A stretch of 64,000 bases of DNA from Nageia nagi (lineage: Eukaryota > Pinophyta). The stretch lies in contig JBITNC010000001.1 of NCBI GenBank assembly GCA_050084985.1, positions 187,736,001 to 187,800,000 of the forward strand. The letters run 5' to 3'. The notes under the pieces are model-generated. The model made no database searches. It had not been told where the DNA came from and saw only the letters and a program-made list of their open reading frames with translations. The translations under genes and the position numbers were made by a program. Of the stretch, positions 49,931-61,760 are shown piece after piece (position 1 is the stretch's first letter; each line of letters opens with the position of its first letter).

Positions 49931-50760
49931 ATTGAGGATTGGGTGGAATAAGTGACCCTAGTGATGCCATTGTATCAACAAATCTATTGGATGATCGAGA
50001 GGCTACCTCAATATTATACGTATTGAACATTAAAGTAGTTGTAATTCCATGTCCTTATAGACCTTTAATATTTCATTATGACTTTGATAGGTTCCCATGA
50101 TTTGATTAACAATTAGTTAGTAATCTCCATAGATTAAGAACCTTTCAAATTTTACCTCTATGGCTAATTTTAGTCCCAAGATCAATGCCTTGTACTCTAC
50201 ATTATTATTAGTGCATGGGAAATAAAGTTTGAAAGAGTAGGAAATAGGGACTTCCTGAGGGTGAATAAGAAAACTCCAATGCCTCCCCATTGTTTGCATA
50301 TCAATCCATCAAAGTACATTGTAATATCATACTCATCCTAAGTGTTCAAAAAGTCTTCCTCCTCATCAAATTTGGAAATAACCTCATCAAGTAGGGTGAT
50401 CTCTAAAGGGTAAGTATCTTATATAGGTATATCAGCTAATTGATCTTCTATACCTAACCTTTAACTAATTTTTGACTAATAAATACTAGGTCAAACTTGG
50501 ATAGAAAATATGATCCATTTATTTTTCATTATGTTATGATAAGTTTGTCTCATCATATACTTTAATGCGTCAACTCTAAAAATAGCATAGGTGGTGTAAT
50601 TTAGCACATAATGTCTTAGTTTCTTAACAAAAAAGATAATAGTGAGGCAAACCTTCTCAATATAGACATACCTAAGATCATAATCCCTAAGTATTTGATT
50701 AAGATAATAAATATTTCTCCTTCTATTACTCATTGTTTTGGGCTAACATGACCCCTAGAG
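49931..50760 (-). pseudogene. RNase H regions of element B
   Basis: Near the RT: VYIEKVCLTIIF with LRHYVLNYTTYAIFRVDALK (50560-50690). Further on is the second, archaeal-type RNase H, with YSFKLYFPCTNNNVEYKALI and LGLKLAIEVKFERFLIYGD (50117-50240). Its first Asp motif (FDGS in element A) is not legible. The two RNase H domains in tandem place B in the Tat lineage. Confidence 0.75.
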
Positions 50761-51545
50761 AAAAATTAATAGCTGAAAGATAAAAATGAAAGGGTATATT
50801 ATCCTTAGGAGGAATTAGAATTGGAGGAGTGGTAAGATATTTCTTCATATTGTTGAAGGCTTGCTAACATGCTTCACTCCATTCAAATTTAACACCTTTC
50901 TTGAGGATCTCATACAAGGGTATACACATTTCATATAGTTGAGTTATAAATTATCTAATGGCCTAAATTTCTCCTTGAATGCTTCTTAAAGATTTCACAT
51001 CATGAGAAGAAGGCATACTAGTGATGGCATCACTTTTATTGGGATTGACCTCAATGCCTCACTTAAATAAAATTAATCCTAACAACTTACCCAAAGTAAT
51101 GCCAAAGAAACATTTCCTTGGATTCAATATAACATTATGTTTGATAAGCCTATAAAAAACCTTTTCTAATACATCCCAATATTAGTCTCGTATTATATAC
51201 TTTTCCAAAATATCATCTACATAGTCCCCAACAATATCATGGAAAATATATGTCATAGATCATTGATATATGGCATCAACATTCTTAAGCACAAATGACA
51301 TCACTTTATCATAGAATGTTCCCCATAATGTTGTAAAGATTATTTTATGTTAATATTGTGGAGCTAATCAAATTTGATTATAGCTTGAAAATCCTTTCAT
51401 GAGAAAGAGAATTCACAACCTATTGTATCATCAATCAAGGTGTCTATGTTGGGCAATGGAGAATTATCCTTGGGATATTCTACATTGAGATCACTAAAAT
51501 ATGTGTAAATCTAAAGTGATTAGGTAAGGTGTACCTTACATAGAT
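50761..51545 (-). pseudogene. Reverse transcriptase of element B
   Basis: The catalytic YVDDIL box is intact at 51207-51223. It is followed by LEKVFYRLIKHNVILNPRKC, then GITLGKLLGL, MPSSHDVKSLRSIQGEI and ILKKGVKFEWSEAC. It aligns with each of the two RT copies in element A but is present once here. Stops and frameshifts make it inactive. Confidence 0.82.
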
Positions 51546-53050
51546 TTTGTTTAACTGGCTTGGTGTTAGGACATATAATAATGTTGTAGATGACTACATT
51601 AGGATCCATGCCTGGCATATCTTGATAACTAAATGCAAAGATATTAGAACATATTTTGAGAATGATTTTATCTTTATCTTTTTTTTATTCATCCAACACA
51701 TCTCCCACATTGACTATTTTAGGATTCTTGGTGTCATCATTGATATCAACCTCCATTAACTTCCCTAAGTGCATGTGTGGACTCTCTTCTAACTACTTAA
51801 ATATGAGAATATATGCATAGTCATACTTATCTATACTATTGATGAAAGAAGCTAAATTTTACATAAAGGCTTCATCAAGGTAATCACTAAGCAAAGAAAC
51901 ACTATCATAGATAAAATAAGGGCCCAGCAAAGGGGATGAGAAATTAGTGAACTCAAAAATGAAAGCAATTTGTGAATTACAATCCATAAGAGGAACAAAG
52001 GGAGAATAACCATAAAATAAAACCATATAAACATCAAGGATAATCTCACATGATAGGTCATGAAACAAATCGATAAGGATGGAACATTCAGAAGCATGAG
52101 GACTAGATGAACTGAAATACAAATTGATGTCATGTTCATCATAATGGTGCACCTCCTACTCTAGAAGATTAATATTCTCAAGTTGTTCTTCAAGAGGCTT
52201 TAGTTTAGGGCCATGAAACCCTAGGCCTCATTTTTCATGGTCTAATTGAAAAGGAATGATGAAAGCATGAACTTTCCCCTTATTGAAGTTTCCTAAGCCA
52301 TATCCTTCTCATTTCTATTTAGAAAAGAGTTTACACACCAATTCAATATGTAAAAGATATTTAATTTTGGTGCAAAATTTCTCCTTAAGATGATGCTCAA
52401 AGGGAATGTTCTTGGATAAATCGGTACCCACATAGATAAAGAAAGATTGGTTTGGATAATGACCTAGTGAGATGATAGAGTTGAGGAAAAGTGGGAATTC
52501 TTAATGTCTCTGCAAGTCTTGCATTAAAGAAATATTTACAATAACATCATTAATATGATATTCCCCCTTGCCAAGACATTCATACTGGATGATGTCAGAA
52601 GGTGATGAGGAAATGTGATAGACATGATGTTGGTCAAGAGGATCCATACCAACCTAAGAGGAAGAGGGCTCATCTTCCTTAAGCGGTACAAATGCCAAGC
52701 ATGAAGAGGGAGAGTGTAAACTACCTAATGGTGGAACATTATGAGATGATGGGTGACCATTTTCACAAATTTATGTAGATGAATTTTTATGGTTGGATGA
52801 AGCATATGCAAAATCCTTAAGAGACTTGCCATCTTGACTTATAATTTGAGCTATGTTGCATGGAGTTGAAGAAGATGGTTGTGATAAAACTTGTAACTGA
52901 ACATGAGGATGATTCGAATATGGAATTTCTTGTAAACATGGTTGTTATAGATTAGGATAATTGTTCACAAGAATGGTAAAAGGAAAAAGACATCCACAAG
53001 GCATCTAAGGAGACTTAGGAGGAAAAGTGGAGTTGTAATGATTGAAGGTG
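51546..53050 (-). other. Linker between protease and RT of element B
   Basis: Polyprotein linker without a recognised domain. It shares with element A the peptide near 52080-52150 (DEHDINLYF, then SSPHASECSIL), which suggests purifying selection on this linker when the elements were active. Confidence 0.5.
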
Positions 53051-53500
53051 TCGCCTACTATACAATGCATTGTTCTATTATATAAATACTTGAGACATTT
53101 GTGTAGTGTACAGGAAATAATTACTATATCATCGATCCATGGTCAATCCAAAAGTGGGTTATATTTCATTTCACCTTCAACCACATGGCATGTGGATACA
53201 ATTTATTTAACCCCTGCTTTCATTGGAAGTATGACTATGCTCATTATAGTTTCCAAGGTTTTGTTAAAGACCTTAATGGTAAAACTAGGTGCATTTAGAT
53301 AATGAATAGGAACCTTGAGCTTCCCTAGTGACACTAAATAAATGACATTAATGGTTTAGACATCATTGACTAACACCCTATTTAAAGGAAGAGAATCCAC
53401 ATAAGCTACAATGTATAATACTAGATGCTTAGGCTTATCTAGTGGAGGGTGCTAAATCTCATCTTGATAACATATGGTACCTAGTTTAGTGGCATTTTCC
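53051..53500 (-). pseudogene. Aspartic protease of element B
   Basis: Minus-strand: NRVLVNDV-stop-TINVIYLVS, LGKLKVPIHYLNAPSFTIKV, IVILPMKAGVK, then STCHVVEGEMKYNPLLDWPW. The order matches element A and the family pattern HVVxGxxxYNxLLGRPW. The active-site triplet, D-N-G in element A, reads N-D-V here, so the catalytic Asp is displaced or lost. Confidence 0.7.
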
Positions 53501-53929
53501 ATGATCCAAATGAAATATCCAAAGACATTTTGATTATCATTGTCCAAATATATAGTTTTCAAGATATTAATCAAAGCATATCTATGTCTTTTGATTATTG
53601 AATTAAATCCCATAATGAGATCTTTTTCTATGTAGTTCTAAGTTGTTATTCCAAGTGTGTTTGAATTGCAACTATTGATCATAGGCATTGTGTTTGTAAC
53701 TTAACTCTAGATTGCGGTAAAGATTGTTGGATTCTTGCCTCCGTAGGAGGGGGATCTCTATCATTTCCTCTACCCATTCTAGTGGTTACATTATCCATAT
53801 TGGCATCATGGAATTCCATAATATCATAAGCTAGTGTTGCATCAATAACTCCTATGAACTCATACTCTGTTATTATATCAATGGATCCCATAAACTCATA
53901 ATCTGGTACTATGTCAATGGCTACCACAA
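53501..53929 (-). other. Gag-protease spacer of element B with 48-bp repeats
   Basis: On the minus strand an open frame (53679-53927) carries 16-residue repeats, AIDIVPDYEFMG then SIDIITEYEFIG then VIDATLAY, followed by RGNDRDPPP, a phrase also found in element A near 6040. The repeat is visible as DNA in 53820-53935. Confidence 0.55.
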
Positions 53930-56575
53930 ATTCATTAGACTATCATGGTTTGTAGTCATGAATTACTTGTTGAGAATATTTAGATAAAATGTGTTTGATT
54001 TTGTTATTATACCTTGGAAATGGATCTTGGAATACTCTAATTTTTTATTAGGTTGGGCCATTGGATTTCCAATGTAGACTTACCCATTATCAATCAACAT
54101 ATGAACAATATTCCTTAACTAATTACACTTGTTTACTTCAAGACCTTTATTTTTTTTATATGTGCAATATTCATTATATTTATACCATCCGGGTTTCTCC
54201 TAATTTGGATCTTCTTGTTTCATTTTAGGGAATACTACTAGTTGTGCATCAAGACACTTTTTCAACACATCCTCTATAGGTTCAACCAATGGTGTTCATG
54301 CTTTCCATTTCCCTTACTATTGAGGTTTCTTAAGTATGTAATTATATTTTTGATTACCTTGTTCATTATTTTGTCTCTCTTGAGTTTGTGTTTGCATAGG
54401 TGGATTGGCCCTTAGTGGCCTTGATGGAGCTAATTGTACAATTGGTTGAGTTTGATGGATATCATGAGAGACCTTGTTATTTTGAGGTTTTTGATAAGAA
54501 TTACTAGCTTTACCTTTATTATTTAGGTACTTATGGCTATTTTTATCTTTATTCCTCAGTTTAATCTCACCATATTGAACCTTGGCTTCCTCAATTAACT
54601 TATATTGTGATAAGGCATCCTTAAAGGTATGATGTTGTTGAATTCTAAGTATTTGAGAAATAGGCTTGTTACAACTTCTAGAGAAAAGTTTAAGCAACTC
54701 CTCTTGAGGTAGCATATAAGGTATGTATGTCACTACTATTCTTCATCTACAAACATAGTCTAAAACTAATTCATCATTGAACTATGATAATTTTTCCAAG
54801 TTTGTGATAGATGCCCTTTTACGAACATTGATTACAAAATGATTTCAAAATTTATTGGCCAACTATTCAAAGAGTATATGTTGGGTTTAAGAATATTATT
54901 ATACTAGTCTAAAGCTAGCCTCACCATCATCATGGGAAAGGTTCTAAGAATTAATACATCATCACTACTGATGGTGTAGCATGAGTACTTAAACTATCTT
55001 AGGTTCTCTCTAGGATCCTCTTTACCTCTAAATTTATCTATCTTAGGGAAATCAGACTTGTAAGGGAAGCTCTTGGTTGTTACACTTAGAGGTATTGATT
55101 CATTACAAATTAAAGTGTATGAGAGTTTGGTCTTCCCATGGTCATTTACTTTGAGTTCCATTTCTTTCAACCTCTTTAAAATCTCATTATTGATCCTAGA
55201 AGGTTGAGTGCTAGTGACAACTTGTTTCTTAGGCACCATACTGATAGGTTGGTTATCATACTATTCATATTGATCATCATAATATGGTTCCTCATTCTAC
55301 CCATATAATTGGTCTTGCTAGTGTGTGGCAAAAGTAGCTCTATTTGCAAGGTTTAAATGATATTAGATCAGAACCACTCTATTCAGTGGATCATGCAATC
55401 CATGGTGACTAATAAATCTAGACTATCCAAGAGGAGGAGCTTGGACATGATAAGAATATTAATGGTACCCATGATCATATTATGGTATTGGGGATCAAAT
55501 ATAAGCATATGCATTAGGATGATCATCATTTTGTCCATATGCTTACCTTTGGTATGCCACATTATGAGAAGATGAAGAATAATTATGTTGTGATGGTGGG
55601 TCAGTTGGGTACAATTGAGACCCATGCTCTGCATGACCTCTAGATTAAACTTCATGGGGTGTGTGGTAAGCTGGCACATAAGGTATGGAGGTGGTATGAA
55701 AATGGTTTTACAAAATGGGATGCAAAGGATCATGGTCAATGATGGAGGTAAATAATGTTGGATCTTGAATTGGTGTGTTCAATAAGCATCATTATATCTT
55801 TCAACCCAAGTGACTAGAGGAGGTGGTGGGGGTATATGAAACCTAATGAAATTTGATAAAGAACTATTAGTAGGAACATCCAATGGTCCTAAAGGACTAT
55901 TAGGAGGTCTAAGTAGAGGTATAAATGGAGCGAGTTTTGGATGCAGACATGGTGGATCATGAGAGACACCTAAATGGGATGAGAAGGTAGCTCTAGGGAT
56001 AAGTGGATCATGAGAGACACCTACATGGTATGAGGTAGTGGATCTATAAATAGGTACCTCATCTTAAAAAACCTCCTCAATAAAAGGAGCAACAACATGA
56101 TGTGAGGAATATAATGACTACAAATATACAAGCAATGATGTAGGTACACCCTCCATGATAATTTTATTATGATCTCTAAATGATATGCCCTCCTCTGACT
56201 CATCTAATGGTATCTTAGAATAGGTGACCTCTATAATAGGTAACTCAAGGTACTCTAGGAGGAGGATGTTGTGTGCCATATTGTGCATCATCAAATTTTT
56301 GAAACAATGATTAGACCATGGGATCACTCATAAAAAGTTCATATTGGGATACTAGTTTCTCTTGATAAGGATGACCTCCTACATGATATGTACTAGCATG
56401 ATGATCCATGTAATGATGTGACTCATGATCCATCATTTTTGGTTATGAGGTAGACTCTAAGTTACAAAAATATTGTAACTTTTGACCAAATGAGAGGTGA
56501 GGTTAAGGTGGAGGAAATGACTTAATATGAGGTGAGTAAACTGGTGTGTGTATGTAAATGGTTCTACATGACATG
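53930..56575 (-). pseudogene. Gag of element B with low-complexity N-terminus
   Basis: The zinc-knuckle remnant is KYNEYCTYKKNKGLEVNKC near 54130-54190. The core is 54317-55239 (FPKIDKFRGKEDPREN near 54997-55050, family FPKFDGxxDPxxHL; MLPQEELLKLFSR at 54680). Upstream, one frame can be followed through stops at expected Gln codons from 55239 to about 55700 (DHPNAYAYI, SPIP, YDHGYH, YSYHVQAPPLG). Pro-rich pieces in other frames continue to 56575 (FIRFHIPPPPPLVTW, LRPPNSPLGPLDVP). A 15-residue Gly-Val-Ser-His-Asp-Pro repeat occurs at about 55940-56035. The ATG-containing first ~250 bp found in A are missing. Confidence 0.65.
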
Positions 56576-58062
56576 CAACACCAAGCCTAGAATTTTGTTT
56601 AAAAATATTATTAATGTATACATGTTGTAAATTACCCAACTTATATGATATGCACTTTTCAAAAGATAAAGTCTATATGATAAAGAAAACAATAGTGAAA
56701 AATAGCAATTTTTGACTACTTGTTTAGTTGCTTCTTTGTTCAATTGACACTTTTTCTTTTTAATGAGGGTTGATTTAAATGCACTTGAAAATTCCAACTC
56801 ACATTATGTAGTTTCCCTAAAGATGAATCTAACCAAGCATTTATAGGGTAAAGGCTCAATCTTTAGGGGAGTGAACATCTTACAAGGTGTATCAAGTACC
56901 CTCTATAGGAATCTATCTCAAATAGAGGGGGGCTCCCACTTCGGTTTTTAACTTCAAGTAAGGGTTAGTTCATGGGAATCAAGTGCATGTTCCCTAGATA
57001 CTCCCTAGGATTATGAATGGGATTTAATTAAAGTAATTAAATATGAAATTGCAACACTATGATGAAATTCAAATGCAATTATACCCCTCAAGTTTTTACT
57101 TTTCAAATAGAAATAAAGCACTCCCACCCAAGGATGATAATTGAACTCTTTTTCTTGCTTTTCAAAATCAAACTAATGCAAAGCTATGCCTTTTGTTATG
57201 CAAATAACACTTAATAAATAAATCACAATATAAATTAAACCCTTTCTTAAGATTTTATTTTAGGCCCAAAGTAGGTTCTATATGTATGCAAACACTCCCC
57301 CAAGATGAAATGCAAAATTCACTAAACAACAAGCCAATCCTAGAATGCAAAGAATGATCAAACTATATGGATAAGGTAATGAAAGTGATCCAAATTATTA
57401 CCCATATGAGAATATTCATTCCTACTCCAAGTTCATGAAATACATGGGAAGGTTACATGTATCTATTTCAAAATCTTCCACTACATAGATGATTGTGAAA
57501 AATAGTTATAATCATCTGGATGATAGATAGTTGTCTAGATGACCATAGGTGCACTTAGAGAAATTTTAAATGCTAAAATAAATTCTAAGTAAAATATCCT
57601 ATGATAAGGATATGGTGATTCCTATGACAAGGACACATAATTTGTTTAGACAATCTTGATAGAGGACTTTTTCACCTAAATACAAATTTGGAACTAAGAA
57701 AAAATACTTAAAAACTTGCTTAAAATTAAATGTAGATAAAATCATCTAGATACAAGATGACTACAAACTCATCTAGATGACTTGCAAAATTTTCTAAGTA
57801 GGGGATAATTTGTAATTAGAATCATTCAGATGTAGGATGATTTGATCTAAAGTAATATTGGGAACTTGAGGTTTTTAGGTCTCATTCTGTACTTGCCCAG
57901 TAAAGCTTCTTGCAAGTTTCACACAAAATGAGCCACTAAAACTCGTAAAAAAATTAGAATTATCCAAAAAAAAGAAGTCACAAAAATATGGAAAAGAGGC
58001 TAGAAATATCCTTTGAGATTTGTAATTCTAGGACTAGGTAGGTCCCATCATGATTTCCATTT
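56576..58062 (-). other. 5' leader of element B
   Basis: Non-coding, aligned in blocks with the leader of element A (8977-10561), for example gggggctcccac at 56937 and gaccataggtgcacttagag at 57541. Contains repeated pieces like atcatctagatgac (57735-57840). Confidence 0.6.
58042..58059 (-). promoter_or_regulatory. Candidate primer binding site of element B
   Basis: The minus strand reads TGGAAATCATGATGGGAC three bases past the LTR end. It resembles the site in element A and does not match initiator-Met. The tRNA is not identified. Confidence 0.45.
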
Positions 58063-59177
58063 TGTAATGCCTAATTTTTTACCACTAAATCACTCAACAC
58101 AACTTGTGAGCAATCCAAGGATAAATACGTATTACTATACTAATTTTCCTATGTTGTAATATGAAAAATTGACAAAATATGGGGTAAGAAAATGTCCTTT
58201 ATGCTTGATGTATCCAAATAATGTCTAAACCCTAAAATGAAGATAAATTTTATTGGGTAACCTTAAATCACAATCCCTTGAGGCATTGTGATCAATCAAG
58301 ATGGGTGAAACCCCAACTCAACAAGAGATTAGGCCCCCTAATATTCAATAAACAAGATGATAGAAATAAGTGATATGCTTATGATACAAATTATATGACA
58401 AATCATGAGATAATGACAAGACCTATTTACTATGATAATATGTTAACTATTATTGACAAGATCTATAATAAAGATTCAAGATATGTAATAAACAAGAATA
58501 AATGCACCATAGATAATGTATGCCAAAAATATATGGTTAATTTTCCTAAAAAATGATGGGTATATGATAATTTAGGCTAATAAATGATAAATGAAGCTCA
58601 AACTCTAATATTAGATCTTAAATGTAAAAACCCTAGCTTGAAATCCTAAGTAAATTATTTAGCCTACAATGCTTATATGACAATTAATAAAGTAAATGCA
58701 TAATATCAATGGAAAATAAAAGCTTTTAATTATGGATTAAGATACGATGAAAACCTATAAAAACTCATGAAATAAACCACTAATATTATAATGATCTCAA
58801 ATCCACAAAGATACCTCAATCCATATGAATGCAAAAGAGATCCAAAGGCTCAAAGGTGTATGCTCAAAACTCAAAGATTGCTCTTGAAAAATGAAGTGTC
58901 AATCCTTGAAAAGTGATCCCAAGTCACCTATTTATAAATATAATATTCAATCTTTTCCAAACAATTATGATCTACAGAATCATTCGAATGATTAAAAAAT
59001 CATCTAATGATTGGAAAATAGTGTTAAAAATTATCTACATCAAAATATTATCGATTGAACCTACAACAAATGTTGCATCACATGTTAGTTATACATTATA
59101 TGATATAATAGTATACGTGTCATAAATGTCTAATAAACATTATTAATAAGATAAAATACAATTTTAGGATGTTTACA
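58063..59177 (-). repeat. 5' LTR of element B
   Basis: The plus strand starts tgtaatgccta and ends aggatgtttaca. It is the partner of 33281-34461. It is followed by attac, the probable target duplication, and by the integrase of element C. Confidence 0.88.
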
Positions 59178-59189
59178 ATTACTCACAAA

Positions 59190-59640
59190 AGGTTGGGTCA
59201 TAGTCATGTTTTTAGTGGTATAAGGCATATGATGGAGTTTGAAAATGTTATCAAGAAAACTTTATACTACATTGATAGCCTTGAAGGGGTGATCTAAGGT
59301 GAAAAAGTGTACATACTTGAACATCCTATCCACTACCACCATGATAATATATTTCCCATAGGAGTTTTGAAGGCCCTCAATCAAATTCATTGAAATATCA
59401 ATCCAAGTTCGCTCTAGTATGGGTAGAGGTTGAAGTAGGTTAGGGGTACCAATTATATCACCTTTTTATCGCTAATAAACATCATATTCAAAAATAAATT
59501 TCTTAATATCTTATTTTATTAAAATCTAGTAAATGGATCAACCCACTCATTTAAAGGTTTTCAATAACCTAGAGTGTCCTGCAGTTGGAGCACCATGTAA
59601 CTCCATAAGTATCACTTCACAACATGAAGAGTTGGAATGT
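59190..59640 (-). pseudogene. Integrase zinc-binding and core region, element C
   Basis: Minus-strand phrases: FHDGILQFKGYIALHSNSS then HGAPTAGHS (family HxxxxGGHxG), WIDISMNLIEGLQNSYGK near 59375-59430 (family WxDISMDFIEGLPxSxGK), and IIMVVVDRMFKYVHFFTLDH near 59285-59345, including the first catalytic Asp in the ISMD region as N. It ends at 59178 in PFVSN-like sequence that continues at 33280 on the other side of element B. Confidence 0.85.
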
Positions 59641-60602
59641 AGTGCAATGTAACCTTTGAATTGAAGGATCCCATCATGTCATGAAAAATAAGGCTCACTA
59701 GAAGGGCCAATCTGTAATTATTTAATCAATATTTAAGTAGAGATTTCATGAATCCACTCTTGTTTTACCTGATATAGCTATTGAGGAATTGGGGACGAGA
59801 TGGCCTAAAGTACTATAGGCTCCTCAATTTTTTTAGAAAGGGAATAAAATATATATTTTTCTCTACACTTTTGATACATGATCTCATAATGCTATCCCAA
59901 AACTTTTGTGACACACTTTTGTTGTTTGGGAGTTGAGATTCCTTGTTCCATGAAATATTTCAAGCTATGATGATTCGTTCTAATAAGACAATATCAATTG
60001 ATCATATATGGTTACCAATGTTGAATTATATGAATAATGGATATTATTTATTTTTCATGTATGGATTTAACCAAAGTTTTACTAAGATGACCTTTCTAAT
60101 GAAAGCCAAGGGATGTCCCTCCTCCATTAGAATGAATCAAATTCCCATTCCAAAAGTATCTCTCTTAATGATAAATTTTTTGAAGAAATCATACATGGCC
60201 AAGATTGGGTTAGAACATATGTCTCCCTTTAATTTATGAAAATATTCTTCATCAATGGGAAATGAATTAAAGGTATTATTTTTTAGTAAGGCAGTGAGCA
60301 GGGTTGCAATATTTCCATAGTTATTTATAAATTTATGGTAGTACCTAGTTAATTCTAAGAATCCATGTAATCCCTTAAGTGATTTAGGAAGAGGAAAAAT
60401 TTTCATATATTCAATATTTAAGGGATCCACCTTGATACCTTCTTCAAAAATAATATTATTGAGATACTTGATCTCCTTACATTGTAAGAAACATTTGAAA
60501 TGCTTGATATACATTTGTTGATCTTAGAGAATTTGCAGGGTCTAATCTAATTGGGATAAGTGATTCTCCAAAATATTATTGTAGATCAAAATATAATTAG
60601 CA
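59641..60602 (-). pseudogene. RT C-terminus and RNase H, element C
   Basis: The open frame 60137-60514 reads YIKHFKCFLQCKEIKYLNNI, IKVDPLNIEYMKIFPLPKSL, KGLHGFLELTRYYHKFINNY and FHKLKGDICSNPILAMYDF, the canonical Ty3/gypsy RT thumb and connection. RNase H pieces follow (TPKQQKCVTKVLG near 59920, family TPxQQKWLxKLLGFDYEI). Just upstream (60540-60600), ILIYNNILENHL stands where the family has DDILIYSxxxEEHL. The preceding part of the RT lies beyond the MITE at 60605-61319. Confidence 0.85.
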
Positions 60603-61321
60603 TAAGTGCAATAATATGAGTCCCACTTTATAGAAAGTTTTAATGTCTTATGTATCATTTCCAAAAGGATTTAAAAAAATTATTTTAATTTAGGTCCAAT
60701 TATACTTGTTGAACATGATGGGGTATGAAACTAAAATTGTATTTTTTAAATAGTGAATTTTGTATTTGTTTAATAACTTTTTATTTTTATGGAATTATGA
60801 AAAAATATATGTGCATAATCTACATAAAATTATTCACAAGCTAAATAAATAAATAAAATTAAATATGATAAGTTTAGGTCAAATTATGCTTGTTGGACAC
60901 GAGCACTTTTTGAAATAGTAATTATGGCTAGTAAAAAATTAATAAAAAAATAAATATTCATTAAAAAATTACAAAAAAAAATCCCTCAAAATATCTATTT
61001 TCTTAGGTATCTTTACGTAAAAGGATTTAAAAAAATATTTTAATTTAGGTCCATATATGCTTGTTGGACACGATAAGGTATGGTCCTGAAATAATATTTT
61101 TTAAACATGCCTATAAAATATTATTTTTTATCATTTGGATATTGGAATAAATTACATATTTGAAAATTAAATTTTGATACCTACATGTTTACTAAGTGAT
61201 CTTTTTCAATATTTAAACTTTAAGTGCTTTAAATTTTGAGATTAAGTGTGACCAAGCCTAAAAATCAAGGAAAACACTTCCACATTTTTGGCCAAAAGTG
61301 GGACTCATCTTCTTGGACTTA
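60603..61321. mobile_element. TA-flanked MITE (Tc1/mariner-like) in the RT of element C
   Basis: Inverted ends of about 25 bp: left AGTGCAATAATATGAGTCCC followed by ACTTT, right (inverted) AGTCCAAGAAGATGAGTCCC followed by ACTTT, with three mismatches. TA flanks both ends (60603-60604 and 61320-61321). The body is 715 bp. Leaving out the body and one TA keeps the RT frame of element C open across the site. The interior has three degenerate copies of a motif like tgcttgttggacacga (near 60707, 60887 and 61059) and no coding frame. Confidence 0.8.
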
Positions 61322-61760
61322 CCCATAAAATAAAATCAAAATACTTTTTCTAAGGTAAGGTTGAAATACATGCTTCATCAGAATCTGGAAGGTGGAAGTA
61401 GAATTAGTAAGACCAAATAGAATTATGAAAAAACTCATAATAGCCTTCATGTGTATGGAAGGAAATTTTTAGAATATATTATTCATGAAGCCTTATTTTT
61501 TGGTACATATATTGTAGATCCAACTCAAAAAAATATTTATCACCATGTGATTCATCATATAATTTATCTATGATAGGGATGGGAAACATATCCTTGACTA
61601 TTAGTTTATTGATGACTTGAAAGCTAATACACATGCACCAAGACCCATCCTTCTTATGAAATAATAGAACAGGAGAAGAGTAAGGAATCACACTGGGTCA
61701 AATGATTTCTTCTTCCAACATATCATGCACCAATCTCTCAATTTCATTTTTTTGCAGATA
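61322..61760 (-). pseudogene. RT N-terminal half, element C
   Basis: Minus-strand phrases: MIPYSSPVLLFHKKDGSWCM, NKLIVKDMFPIPIIDKLYDE and HGDKYFFELDLQYMYQKIRL in the frame at 61479-61691 (family SPVLLVKKKDGSWRxCVDYR, KxKFPIPxIDELLDELxGAxxFSKLDLRxGYHQIR). The first catalytic Asp is present in FELDLQ. After a frameshift, FGLTNSTSTFQILMKHVFQP and YLRKSILILF run up to the MITE. Confidence 0.85.

Larger units (their letters stand above)
33281..59177 (-). mobile_element. Element B: giant Tat/Ogre-like Ty3/gypsy retrotransposon, both LTRs present
   Basis: LTRs at 33281-34461 and 58063-59177 flank a minus-strand element of 25,897 bp. Without the mariner-like (2.6 kb) and hAT (4.1 kb) insertions it is about 19.1 kb, much longer than normal gypsy elements but in the Ogre range. 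Flanking 5-mers are gttat (33276-33280) and attac (59178-59182), which differ only by transitions and fit a decayed GTTAC duplication. Taking one copy brings the interrupted integrase of element C back into frame. Order on the minus strand: LTR, primer site, leader, Gag, protease, RT, two RNase H, integrase, ~7.4-kb 3' region (own sequence, insertions excluded) with an antisense open frame and tandem repeats, polypurine tract, LTR. Confidence 0.9.

Noticed and set aside
55383-55739. 118-codon minus-strand frame rich in Met, His and Ile
   Set aside because: It is an alternate frame of the Gag N-terminal extension. The neighbouring frame gives the Tyr/Gln/Pro-rich sequence that joins the Gag core.
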